8,291 bases of DNA from Betaproteobacteria bacterium (GTDB taxonomy: Bacteria; Pseudomonadota; Gammaproteobacteria; Burkholderiales; SG8-41), in assembly GCA_023266245.1 (NCBI GenBank), contig JAHFRO010000100.1:1-8291 (forward strand). The letters run 5' to 3'. Positions 1-6,990 of the stretch are shown in pieces. The notes beneath the pieces are model-generated. The model was given only the letters and a program-made list of their open reading frames with translations, was not told the origin of the DNA and searched no databases. Every line of letters starts with the position of its first letter. Position 1 is the first letter of the stretch. The position numbers and the translations under genes are program-made.

Positions 1-674
1 ATCAGCGGGCGCGCGAGCTCCACCGCGTGGGTGAGGGGAAGCGCCTGCGCCACCGCCTGGAACGGCGCGGGAAGCTGGGAGAGAGGGAAGAACACGCCGC
101 ACGTGAGCATCATCGGCGTGATGGCGAGCGTGAAGTAGTACATGAAGAAATCGTAGCTCGGGCTGAGCGCCGTCATGATGAGCCCCATGCCGGCGAAGGC
201 GAGACCGGTGAGGAACACCAATGGAATCACCCACAGCGCGAGCAGCGACTGCGTGAGCCCCAGCGCCCACGCAACGAGCAGCACCGCCATGCCCGAGAGG
301 AAGCTCTTGCTCGCCGCCCACACCGCCTCCCCGAGCAGCACGTCATCCAGCGTCACCGGCGCGTTCATGATCGCGTCCCACGTCTTCTGTACGTGCATGC
401 GCGAAAAACCCGAGTACATCGCCTCGAAGGTGGCGCTCATCATGGTGCTCGAGCACACCGTGCCGGCGGCGAGAAAGGCGATGTAGGACAGGCCGCCCAC
501 TTCCGGCAGCATGGCGCCGAGCCCGTAGCCCAGCCCCAGCATGTAGAGCATGGGATCGGCGAGGTTGCCGAGCATGGAGGGGATGGCGAGCTTGCGCCAC
601 ACCAGGGAATTGCGCCGCCAGACGTAGAGGTGGCGCAGGCTGATTTCCGGCAGGGACAACTGTTTTGCGGTCAT
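1..674 (-). CDS. nodJ: ABC-2 type transporter permease, NodJ family (3' end beyond the window)
   Basis: This is the membrane subunit of a two-component ABC exporter and should pair with the NodI-type ATPase encoded just upstream. The reading frame is open from the ATG at 674 to the window edge, 224 codons. The family is usually about 255-260 residues, so roughly the last 30 are missing. The protein starts MTAKQLSLPEIS. It has a charged N-terminal segment with WRRN and WRKL motifs, then alternating hydrophobic segments (for example around GLGYGLGAML, SYIAFLAAGTV, VLLVAWALGL, VIPLVFLTGLAFAGMGL and TPMMLTCGVFFPLSQLP), typical of ABC-2 permeases in the inner membrane. GAGGG lies 6-7 bases before the ATG as a Shine-Dalgarno site. 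Rhizobial NodIJ exports lipochitooligosaccharides. In non-symbiotic betaproteobacteria the homologues are common and their substrate is unknown, so the name does not imply nodulation. Family call is firm; substrate is not. Confidence 0.88.
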   Translation of the reverse strand, partial: MTAKQLSLPEISLRHLYVWRRNSLVWRKLAIPSMLGNLADPMLYMLGLGYGLGAMLPEVGGLSYIAFLAAGTVCSSTMMSATFEAMYSGFSRMHVQKTWDAIMNAPVTLDDVLLGEAVWAASKSFLSGMAVLLVAWALGLTQSLLALWVIPLVFLTGLAFAGMGLIMTALSPSYDFFMYYFTLAITPMMLTCGVFFPLSQLPAPFQAVAQALPLTHAVELARPL

Positions 675-703
675 GACAGACCCTCGTTTCTATTGATCAA
701 GAA

Positions 704-786
704 GTGATTCGTGAATCGTGATTCGTGATTCGAGAAGGCGGGCGGGCTGTTGTAATCGATTCACGACTCACGAGTCACGACTCACG
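704..786. repeat. Inverted array of 7-bp GTGANTC units between nodI and nodJ
   Basis: Four head-to-tail heptamers lie at 704-731 (GTGATTC, GTGAATC, GTGATTC, GTGATTC). Four reverse-oriented heptamers lie at 758-785 (GATTCAC, GACTCAC, GAGTCAC, GACTCAC). A 26-bp spacer separates the arms. Every unit contains GANTC and varies only at N. When the arms are paired, each unit pair is complementary at six positions and mismatched at N (T/C, A/G, T/C, T/T). The array fills most of the 117-bp gap between the two ABC transporter genes, and a related shorter array lies in another gap of the same operon. The RNA could form a long interrupted hairpin and act as an attenuator, a processing site or an mRNA stabiliser; this is inference. 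Confidence 0.85.
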
Positions 787-791
787 CCTTT

Positions 792-1702
<911 letters not shown>

Positions 1703-1703
<1 letters not shown>

Positions 1704-2338
1704 TACGGACGAAAATGACGCGTGACGATCTGGGAAAGCAGATTGAGCCTGCCGTGGAAAAAGTGCTCGCCGCCGGGGACGACGATAACGGGCAGGTTCT
1801 GCGGGCGCGCCCAGTCGAGCACCGCTGCAAGAGGCACCACGTCGTCGTGTTCGCCGTGGATCACCAGCGTGTCGGGCGGGACGGCCTCCGCCGCAAAGCG
1901 GTTGACGGCGGGGCCCACCAGCACCATGCGCTGCGCGGCAAGTCGTTTGGCGACGCGCGTCTGCACGAAACTGCCGAAGGAGAAGCCCGCCAGCACCAGC
2001 GGCAGCTCGCCGAACTGCCGCTTGGCGTGCGCGGCGACGGCAAGCAGGTCCTCGGTTTCGCCGCGGCCCTCGTCGTGTTCGCCTTCGGAGGCGCCGACGC
2101 CGCGGAAATTGGGCCGGATCGTTATGTAGCCCAGCGCAAAGAAAGTCTTGGCAAGCGTTGTCACGACCTTGTTGTCCTTGGTCCCGCCCTGCAGCGCGTT
2201 GGGATGCGCGATCAGCGCGATGCCGCGGCGGGTTCCGCCGGGATCGTTGATGTCGGTTTCGATTTTCCCTGCAGGCCCCGCGATCATGACGCGCGCGAGC
2301 GTCGAGGGGCGCATGGTTCGGACTTCAGCGATGGACAT
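1703..2338 (-). CDS. Alpha/beta hydrolase, small CocE/DLH-like serine hydrolase
   Basis: This is a predicted soluble serine hydrolase of 211 residues with no signal peptide or membrane segment. The alpha/beta-hydrolase triad is visible: nucleophile Ser120 in GFSFGS (118-123), acid Asp165 in IHGEHDDVV, and base His192 in PGGEHFFHG. AHPN (44-47) and the FRGVGASEG loop (78-86), typical of the subfamily, are also present. The substrate is not known; esters or thioesters are plausible. The chosen ATG at 2338 (MSIAEV) has no clear Shine-Dalgarno. An internal ATG at 2314 (MRPSTL) is an alternative start and would remove eight residues. The gene overlaps nodI by one base and follows the ferredoxin gene after 57 bp, so it is probably co-transcribed with them. 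Its position between a ferredoxin and an exporter ATPase suggests one shared pathway, but the role is unproven. Confidence 0.88.
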
Positions 2339-2350
2339 AATCTGAAAGGC

Positions 2351-2391
2351 GTGACTCGTGACTGGTGACTAGTTTACGACTCACGACTCAC
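2351..2391. repeat. Shorter inverted heptamer array between the ferredoxin and hydrolase genes
   Basis: Units GTGACTC, GTGACTG and GTGACTA (2351-2371) are followed by GTTTAC and then GACTCAC twice (2378-2391). It has the same architecture as the array at 704-786 but is shorter and more decayed: two units have lost the GANTC core. Pairing the arms again leaves the middle position (C/C) unpaired. It occupies most of the 57-bp gap between two genes of the same minus-strand operon, so it is transcribed. Confidence 0.8.
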
Positions 2392-2395
2392 GGCA

Positions 2396-2704
2396 CTAGA
2401 TGCGCAGGCGCTCGACGATGCGACCGTTTACGAGATGCTCGCGGATGATCTCGTCGATGTCTTCCCGGACCACGTAGGTGTACCAGACCGCCTCAGGGTA
2501 GACCACCATCACCGGCCCCTCTTTGCAGCGGTCGAGGCACCCCGACTGGTTGATGCGGATCTTGCCCGGCCCGGAGAGCATGAGCGCCTTGATGCGGTCC
2601 TTGGCGTACTCGCGCATCTTCCGCGAGTCGTGGTTGTTGCAGCACTGCTCGCCTTCCTGGCGTTGGTTGCAGCAGAAAAACACGTGTCGTTCGTAGTAAC
2701 TCAT
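2396..2704 (-). CDS. Thioredoxin-fold (2Fe-2S) ferredoxin domain protein
   Basis: This is a small electron-transfer protein of 102 residues, the full length of the family. The cluster-binding cysteines are clear: Cys11/Cys12 in VFFCCNQR, Cys21/Cys22 in EQCCNNHD, and Cys56 and Cys60 in SGCLDRCKEGP. These match the C-x(9-12)-C...C-x3-C layout of thioredoxin-like [2Fe-2S] ferredoxins. The doubled cysteines leave open which of each pair binds iron. The C-terminal half (MVVYPEAVWYTYV, then REDIDEIIREHL) is the conserved thioredoxin-fold end. The protein is cytoplasmic; its redox partner is unknown. The ATG at 2704 has no Shine-Dalgarno and overlaps the stop of a two-codon frame (ATG TTA TGA, 2709-2701). 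It is the first gene of the apparent ferredoxin-hydrolase-nodI-nodJ operon and has a structured leader and a TATAAT upstream. Family call is strong; the biological role is open. Confidence 0.93.
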   Translation of the reverse strand: MSYYERHVFFCCNQRQEGEQCCNNHDSRKMREYAKDRIKALMLSGPGKIRINQSGCLDRCKEGPVMVVYPEAVWYTYVVREDIDEIIREHLVNGRIVERLRI

Positions 2705-2723
2705 AACATTTTAGGGCGCTGAT

Positions 2724-2766
2724 CGAATTGAGCGGCGCTGCCAGCAGCGGCGTCCGCTCGAATTCG
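2724..2766 (-). promoter_or_regulatory. Long interrupted hairpin in the ferredoxin leader
   Basis: The arms pair as three consecutive helices: 2724-2729 with 2761-2766 (CGAATT/AATTCG), 2730-2735 with 2754-2759 (GAGCGG/CCGCTC), and 2736-2740 with 2745-2749 (CGCTG/CAGCG). That is 17 base pairs with a one-base bulge at 2760, a four-base bulge at 2750-2753 and a four-base loop CCAG. It ends 20 bases before the ferredoxin ATG, inside the probable 5' leader. It could be an RNA control structure or a DNA operator. It lacks a T-run on the minus strand, so a classical terminator is unlikely. Confidence 0.5.
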
Positions 2767-2804
2767 GAGTGACACGGAAATTCGCCGCGAAGGTAATAAC
2801 TGCA

Positions 2805-2810
2805 ATTATA
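2805..2810 (-). promoter_or_regulatory. Candidate -10 box (TATAAT) for the ferredoxin operon
   Basis: A perfect TATAAT reads on the minus strand, about 100 bases before the ferredoxin ATG, in the divergent gap with the SagB-like gene. No good -35 box lies 16-18 bases upstream and there is no TG extension. The box is therefore either activator-dependent or a chance match in a locally AT-rich stretch. If real, the transcript would carry the hairpin at 2724-2766. The rest of the 2705-2955 gap shows no other clear signal. Confidence 0.35.
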
Positions 2811-2955
2811 TCGGATTGCGGCGTATCGTCCGGCGCGAGTCACGTGCGTCGGCTAATGCACGCAGCCGGTCACGCAACAGACCGGGACAGTCTCGGCTTG
2901 GTCGCATCCCGTTCCTCGAATCGGGTTAACATGGGCCGATTATAGACGCACGATC

Positions 2956-4590
2956 ATGAGCACCGACACCGCGGCGAGCAGCGTCGCCGCGATCACCGAG
3001 TACCATCAGCGCAGCAAGCACCATCTTCAGCGCTATGCGCCAGGGCCGGGAGGACTCGACTGGGCGAACCAGCCCGATCCGTTTCGCGTGTTCGAGGCGG
3101 CGCCGAAGGTGCGGCTGCCGCTCACGGCCGATGCGCTCACCGTGTCCTACGCCGCGGTAAGCCGCGGCCGCTACCGCACGCCGGCAGCACTCGATCTCGA
3201 CGCCATCGCCGCGCTGTTCGAGCTCTCGCTCGGCATCTCCGCGTGGAAATCGTTCGGCGCTTCGCGCTGGGCGCTGCGCTGCAATCCCTCGAGCGGCAAC
3301 CTGCATCCCACCGAAGGCTACCTGGTGTGCCCTGACCTGCCGGATCTCAAGGCCGGCGTCTATCACTATGTGAGCCGCGATCACCAGTTCGAGCGCCGCG
3401 CGCTCGCCGGGCCGCGGTTCGCGCGGGCGTTTCCGGCGGGCGGCGTCATCGTGGGACTCACGAGCATCCACTGGCGCGAAGCGTGGAAGTACGGCATGCG
3501 CGCCTACCGCTATGGCCAGCACGACTGCGGGCACGCAATAGCCGCGGTGGCCTATGCCGCCGCATGCCTGGGCTGGCAGACGCGCATGCTGGGAGAATGG
3601 GGCGACGCCGATATCGCGGCGCTGCTCGGGCAGGACCGCGAGGCGGATTTCCTGGGCGCCGAGCGCGAGGAGACTGAGATCCTGCTATGGGTCGGCGGCG
3701 ATAACGCCGCTCCCCCGCCCGACGCCCTGCTCGCCGCGATGCGGGAGGCGCAGTGGCTCGGACGCGCCAACCGCCTCAGCCCCGAGCATGTCGAATGGCG
3801 CGACATAGACCGCGTGCTCGCCGCGGCGGTGAAGCCGCGCACGGAAGCGCAGCCCCTGCGACCGCATCCGGAACTGCCGCCGCTCGCGGAGCCGCTTCTG
3901 GATCTCCCCGCGGCGACGCTCATCCGTCAGCGGCGCAGTGCAACGGATTTCGACGGCGTCACTAGCATTAGCGCGGTCGCGTTCTACACCATGCTCGATG
4001 CGCTGCTGCCGCGGCCGCGCTTCGCGCCCTGGAATGTATGGGCGGAAACACCATGGGTGCATCCGGCGCTGTGCGTGCATCGCGTCGTCGGGCTTGCTCC
4101 CGGACTGTACGTGCTGGTGCGGAACGCGCGAGCGCTGGATCCGCTCAGGCAGGGCCTGCGGCGCGAATGGTTATGGCAGCGTGTGCCGGACTGCCCGGCT
4201 CACATCCCGCTTTATCTTTTGATTCCCTACGATCTGCGGGAGGCGGCGCGGCTTATCTCGTGCCACCAGGCTATCGCCGCAGATTCGTGCTTCGCGCTCG
4301 GGTTTCTCACCGAGTTCGACGCGCCGCTCGGGGAGGCGACGTGGCAGTACCGGCGGCTGTTCTGGGAGACCGGCGTGTTGGGGCAGGCGCTCTACCTTGA
4401 AGCCGAAGCCGCCGGCGTGCGCGCGACCGGGATGGGCTGCTTTTTCGACGACGAGATGCATGCACTGCTCGGGCTGGAAAGCACTGCGTTCCAGTCGCTC
4501 TATCACTTCACGGTCGGCGGCGCGGTGGAGGACCCGCGGCTCACGACGCTTCCGCCTTACGCGCACCTAGCGCGTAGAGGAGAAAGCTGA
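2956..4590 (+). CDS. SagB/ThcOx-type dehydrogenase, two nitroreductase domains
   Basis: This is a predicted FMN-dependent oxidoreductase of 544 residues and the longest gene of the window. It opens with the family's N-terminal signature YHQRSKHHLQRYAPGPG (16-32) and LDWANQPDPFRVF (34-46). Domain one has the flavin-site motif RCNPSSGNLHPTEGY (108-122) and WREAWKYGMRAYRYGQHDCGHA (173-194). Domain two starts near RQRRSATDF (324-332) and ends with WETGVLGQALYLEAEAAGVR (470-489), then GMGCFFDDEMHALLG (492-506). In azole-peptide biosynthesis SagB-type enzymes oxidise azolines to azoles. Here no YcaO cyclodehydratase or precursor peptide is visible, so its substrate is unknown and it may be a stand-alone redox enzyme. 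No Shine-Dalgarno precedes the ATG. The sequence TATAGA lies only 10 bases upstream of it, so a very short leader is possible. The 3' end overlaps the convergent VanZ gene by 50 bp. Confidence 0.92.
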   Translation: MSTDTAASSVAAITEYHQRSKHHLQRYAPGPGGLDWANQPDPFRVFEAAPKVRLPLTADALTVSYAAVSRGRYRTPAALDLDAIAALFELSLGISAWKSFGASRWALRCNPSSGNLHPTEGYLVCPDLPDLKAGVYHYVSRDHQFERRALAGPRFARAFPAGGVIVGLTSIHWREAWKYGMRAYRYGQHDCGHAIAAVAYAAACLGWQTRMLGEWGDADIAALLGQDREADFLGAEREETEILLWVGGDNAAPPPDALLAAMREAQWLGRANRLSPEHVEWRDIDRVLAAAVKPRTEAQPLRPHPELPPLAEPLLDLPAATLIRQRRSATDFDGVTSISAVAFYTMLDALLPRPRFAPWNVWAETPWVHPALCVHRVVGLAPGLYVLVRNARALDPLRQGLRREWLWQRVPDCPAHIPLYLLIPYDLREAARLISCHQAIAADSCFALGFLTEFDAPLGEATWQYRRLFWETGVLGQALYLEAEAAGVRATGMGCFFDDEMHALLGLESTAFQSLYHFTVGGAVEDPRLTTLPPYAHLARRGES

Positions 4591-5671
4591 CGGCGAGCAG
4601 CGGCCACAGCTCCGACAGCGCCCGGATGATGCCGCTGAAGCTCAGGTAGTGACGGTGTCCGCCCGCAAGCAACTGCGGCGGCACGCTCTGGTAGGGGTTG
4701 TCCGGCGCGAGGTTGATCGCGGCGGTGGCGGCAAGGATGCACAGTCCGGCCAGCATCAATTTCACGGGCCGCGGCAGTCGTAGCGCCCCGTAGAGCAGGA
4801 TCCAGCCGGCAAGCAGTCCGAACGACACGCCGGGCGTCAGCCAGCCGAGCGGCGCGGCGGCCTTGATGAGCGCAGCGGCGGCAAACAGCTTGATGACGAG
4901 CGCGGCGCCGATCACCGATCCGACCACCAGCATGGGGCGCACCGCCTCGCGCATCAGCGCCGAGACCAGCAGCCCCAATCCGAGCAGGTTGAGCAGCACC
5001 ACCGCGGCTTCCCCCGAAAGCGCGAGCTGCGGGGTGTGCTTGAAGTAAGCCGGAAGATCGAGCGTCGCGCGCACGTAACCGGTGCCGAAGAGCTGCGCGG
5101 TGGGATGGAACTGCGTGAGCAGCCACAGGCACACGATCACCAGCCCGACGTCAGCCGCCATGCCTTCCAGGAACAGGTGGTGCCGCACGGCGTGGAGCTT
5201 GCCGCCGAGGATCCGCGTGGGCGCGAACAGCGGCGCGGCCATGGCGCCGATCAGCGCGCCGAGGCCGTTGGTGAGCAGGTCCACGTTGGAAGCGATACGC
5301 GCCGGCAAGAACATCTGCGCCGCCTCCATCGCGAGGCTTACCAGCGCTGCGGCGAGGGTGGCGGCGAGCACACCGCGTCCCGGGCCGTAACGCGCGCCGC
5401 CGCCGATCGAAAGCAGAAAGCCGAGCGGGGCATAGGCCGCGAGATTCACCACGATATCCTCGAGCGTGATGTAGCGCGGCCACGGCGCGGTGAGGAAGCG
5501 CAGGATTTCCTCCGGCGGCACGCGCCAGTCGCGGAACGGCTGCAAGCTGGCATAGAAAATGACGAGCAGGTAAGCTAGCGCGAGTATCCACGCCAGGCGC
5601 ACGCTGTGCGGCGAGAAGCCTCCGCCCCGCGCTTCAGAGAGCATGTCGGTTCCGCTTTCTGTGCGGCTCAT
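4541..5671 (-). CDS. VanZ family integral membrane protein
   Basis: This is a polytopic inner-membrane protein of 376 residues. The N-terminal VanZ domain (about 25-150) shows the family landmarks FYASLQPFRDW (39-49), EDIVVNLAAYAPLGFLL (71-87) and MEAAQMFLPARIASNVDLLTN (starting at 115), with hydrophobic segments between them. VanZ of the Tn1546 teicoplanin-resistance cluster is about 160 residues. This longer form adds further hydrophobic segments (about 172-187, 222-240, 246-262, 280-297, 305-320, 355-368), as is common in proteobacterial homologues. No glycopeptide-resistance genes are nearby, so a resistance role should not be inferred; the molecular function is unknown. The start is uncertain: ATG 5671 (MSRTES) has weak upstream signals, and Met10 (ATG at 5644) has GGAA closer to it. 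The last 50 bp overlap the convergent SagB-like gene. It is transcribed divergently from the DHH gene. Confidence 0.88.
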   Translation of the reverse strand: MSRTESGTDMLSEARGGGFSPHSVRLAWILALAYLLVIFYASLQPFRDWRVPPEEILRFLTAPWPRYITLEDIVVNLAAYAPLGFLLSIGGGARYGPGRGVLAATLAAALVSLAMEAAQMFLPARIASNVDLLTNGLGALIGAMAAPLFAPTRILGGKLHAVRHHLFLEGMAADVGLVIVCLWLLTQFHPTAQLFGTGYVRATLDLPAYFKHTPQLALSGEAAVVLLNLLGLGLLVSALMREAVRPMLVVGSVIGAALVIKLFAAAALIKAAAPLGWLTPGVSFGLLAGWILLYGALRLPRPVKLMLAGLCILAATAAINLAPDNPYQSVPPQLLAGGHRHYLSFSGIIRALSELWPLLAVSFLLYALGARKAEAS

Positions 5672-5733
5672 CGTGAGCTTGCTGAGGCGGATTGAGGCGC
5701 GCCCGCTCGCGGGCGTCGCCCTCGAATTCGCCG

Positions 5734-5766
5734 CGGGACGCCGGCAACCAGTGCAAGCCGGTCCCG
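5734..5766 (+). promoter_or_regulatory. Hairpin upstream of the DHH gene
   Basis: Two helices stack: 5734-5738 with 5762-5766 (CGGGA/TCCCG) and 5741-5745 with 5757-5761 (CCGGC/GCCGG). There is a two-base bulge and an 11-base loop. It ends 26 bases before the ATG at 5793, in the 121-bp gap between the divergent VanZ and DHH genes. The region is very GC-rich, so some pairing is expected by chance. A smaller hairpin (CGCCCG/CGGGCG, 5700-5715) sits nearby. No convincing promoter is seen in this gap. Confidence 0.3.
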
Positions 5767-5792
5767 GGCCGGAATAGATGATCTGACACCGT

Positions 5793-6749
5793 ATGCAATT
5801 TTATGACATCTTCAATGGCGACGCCGACGGCATCTGCGCGCTGCAGCAGCTCAGGCTCGAAGAGCCGCGCGCGAGCCTGCTGGTGACCGGCGTCAAGCGC
5901 GATATCCGGCTGCTCGAACGCGTCACCGCTCGCGCCGGAGACGAGCTCACCGTGCTCGACATCTCGCTCAAGGCCAACGCCGGCGATCTCAGGCGGTTGC
6001 TCGAGTGCGGCGCGCGCTGCCGCTATTTCGACCATCACGCGGCGGGCGACATTCCGCAACACGCGAACCTGAAGGCGTTCATCGACACCGCGCCGGACAC
6101 CTGCACCAGCCTGATCGTGGACCGTTATCTTAACGGCCGCCAGCGCCTGTGGGCGGTGGTCGCGGCGTTCGGCGACAACTTGATCGAGTCCGCGCTGCGC
6201 GCCGCCGCGCCGCTCCGGCTCGACGAGGGCGACGTCATGCGGATGCGCCAGCTCGGCGATGCGCTCAACTACAACGCCTACGGCGAAATCGTGGACGACC
6301 TGCACTACCATCCGGCTGACCTGTTCGAGACGCTGCGCCGCTACCGTGATCCGCGCGACTTCATCAACGGCGAGCCGGTGTTCGAGGTGCTGAGGAACGC
6401 GCTCGCCGATGATCTGGAGCGCGCGGAGGCGCACGCCCCCGAGTTCGAGCGCGGGAAATGCGCGCTCTACATCCTGCCGGACACGGCGTGGAGCCGGCGC
6501 ATCCACGGCTTCTTCGGCAACCAGCTCGCGCGGGGGCGCCCGGAGCGCGCGCACGCTCTGCTGGTAAGACAGGGCGGTGGCTTTACGGTCAGCGTGCGGG
6601 CGCCGCTCGAGCAGCCTTACGGCGCGGACGCGCTGTGCGCGCGGTTCGAAACCGGCGGGGGAAGGAAGGCGGCGGCCGGGATCAACCTGCTGCCGGAATC
6701 GGAGTTGAAGCGCTTCATCGCAGAGTTCGAGCAGGCGTTCACAGTGTGA
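5793..6749 (+). CDS. DHH-family phosphoesterase-like protein
   Basis: The protein has 318 residues and the DHH/DHHA1 two-lobed layout of phosphoesterases such as NrnA, RecJ and family II pyrophosphatases. Metal-site motifs are visible: motif I FNGDADGICA (7-16; Asp10 and Asp12), motif II VLDIS (Asp56), the DHH triad at 80-82 in YFDHHAAGD, and a later Asp128 in FGDNL. The C-terminal substrate-binding motif is GGGRKAAAGIN (288-298), matching the GG-R-AAG pattern of DHHA1. Motif I has Asn8 where many members carry His. The natural substrate, such as nanoRNA, a cyclic dinucleotide product or another phosphodiester, cannot be read from the sequence. Relatives are sometimes labelled acetyltransferase in databases, which the motifs here do not support. 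No strong Shine-Dalgarno precedes the ATG. The gene stands alone, divergent from VanZ, and is followed by the repeat-rich gap. Confidence 0.88.
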   Translation: MQFYDIFNGDADGICALQQLRLEEPRASLLVTGVKRDIRLLERVTARAGDELTVLDISLKANAGDLRRLLECGARCRYFDHHAAGDIPQHANLKAFIDTAPDTCTSLIVDRYLNGRQRLWAVVAAFGDNLIESALRAAAPLRLDEGDVMRMRQLGDALNYNAYGEIVDDLHYHPADLFETLRRYRDPRDFINGEPVFEVLRNALADDLERAEAHAPEFERGKCALYILPDTAWSRRIHGFFGNQLARGRPERAHALLVRQGGGFTVSVRAPLEQPYGADALCARFETGGGRKAAAGINLLPESELKRFIAEFEQAFTV

Positions 6750-6758
6750 AACCCCCAC

Positions 6759-6836
6759 CTCTCACCGCCAAGGACGCCAAGGAAAACTAGGCAGACCAAC
6801 TCTCACCGCAGAGGACGCGGAGGACGCTAAGGAAAA
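6759..6836. repeat. Two copies of a CTCTCAC-(CGCNRAGGA)n-AAA repeat module
   Basis: Module one: CTCTCAC at 6759-6765, then the 9-bp unit CGCCAAGGA twice (6766-6783), then AAA. Module two: CTCTCAC at 6800-6806, then CGCAGAGGA, CGCGGAGGA and CGCTAAGGA (6807-6833), then AAA. The frame of each module is identical while the unit interior varies. They begin 10 bases after the stop of the DHH gene and form the first part of the 314-bp gene-free gap 6750-7063. Similar degenerate short repeats are known from intergenic regions of various environmental bacteria; their function is unknown. Confidence 0.8.
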
Positions 6837-6852
6837 TCAAGAACAATACAGC

Positions 6853-6882
6853 CGCAGATAAACGCAGATAAACGCGGATAGA
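6853..6882. repeat. 10-bp tandem repeat, CGCAGATAAA family
   Basis: Three adjacent units: CGCAGATAAA (6853-6862), CGCAGATAAA (6863-6872) and CGCGGATAGA (6873-6882). The unit resembles that of the block at 6937-6966, with consensus close to CGCNGATNAA. It is non-coding: it lies in the gap between the convergent DHH and pRiA4b-like genes. Confidence 0.75.
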
Positions 6883-6892
6883 ACTCAAGAAT

Positions 6893-6927
6893 CCTTCTGC
6901 CTTCATCCTTCCGCCTTCTGCCTTGTC
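6893..6927. repeat. 7-bp polypyrimidine tandem repeat, CCTTCNG family
   Basis: Five units: CCTTCTG, CCTTCAT, CCTTCCG, CCTTCTG and CCTTGTC (6893-6927). On the minus strand this is a purine tract of AAGGCAG-like units. The CCTT core is constant while the last three bases vary, the same style of decay as in the neighbouring repeat blocks. Confidence 0.72.
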
Positions 6928-6936
6928 TCTTGTCGC

Positions 6937-6966
6937 CGCCGATGAACGCCGATATACGCCGAGATA
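6937..6966. repeat. 10-bp tandem repeat, CGCCGATNAA family
   Basis: Three adjacent units: CGCCGATGAA (6937-6946), CGCCGATATA (6947-6956) and CGCCGAGATA (6957-6966). They are related to the units at 6853-6882 but distinct, so the two blocks are not simple copies of each other. This is the last repeat block before the attC-like sequence. Confidence 0.7.
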
Positions 6967-6990
6967 GAGGCAGCGGAAACCAGTGCAACC

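Noticed and set aside
27..707. Plus-strand open frame of 226 codons
   Set aside because: It is antisense to the clear NodJ-type permease; its product is rich in Arg, His and Glu with no recognisable domain, typical of a GC-rich shadow frame.
2837..2843. Single GAGTCAC heptamer matching the repeat family
   Set aside because: One isolated copy of a motif with six fixed bases is expected several times by chance in 8.3 kb on two strands.
2926..3534. Minus-strand open frame of 202 codons
   Set aside because: It lies opposite the first domain of the SagB-like gene and shows no domain; the plus-strand frame has the family motifs.
4541..5671. Teicoplanin-resistance gene
   Set aside because: Only the VanZ fold is shared; no van ligase, dehydrogenase or regulator genes are near, and long VanZ-like proteins are common in proteobacteria without a resistance role.
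5634..6758. Minus-strand open frame of 374 codons, longer than the DHH gene it faces
   Set aside because: The composition is a shadow type (many Arg, Val, Glu, Gln, no motif), while the plus strand carries the DHH and GGGRKAAAG motifs.
6900..6960. CRISPR array
   Set aside because: The repeats are 7-10 bp with no spacers and the units are degenerate.
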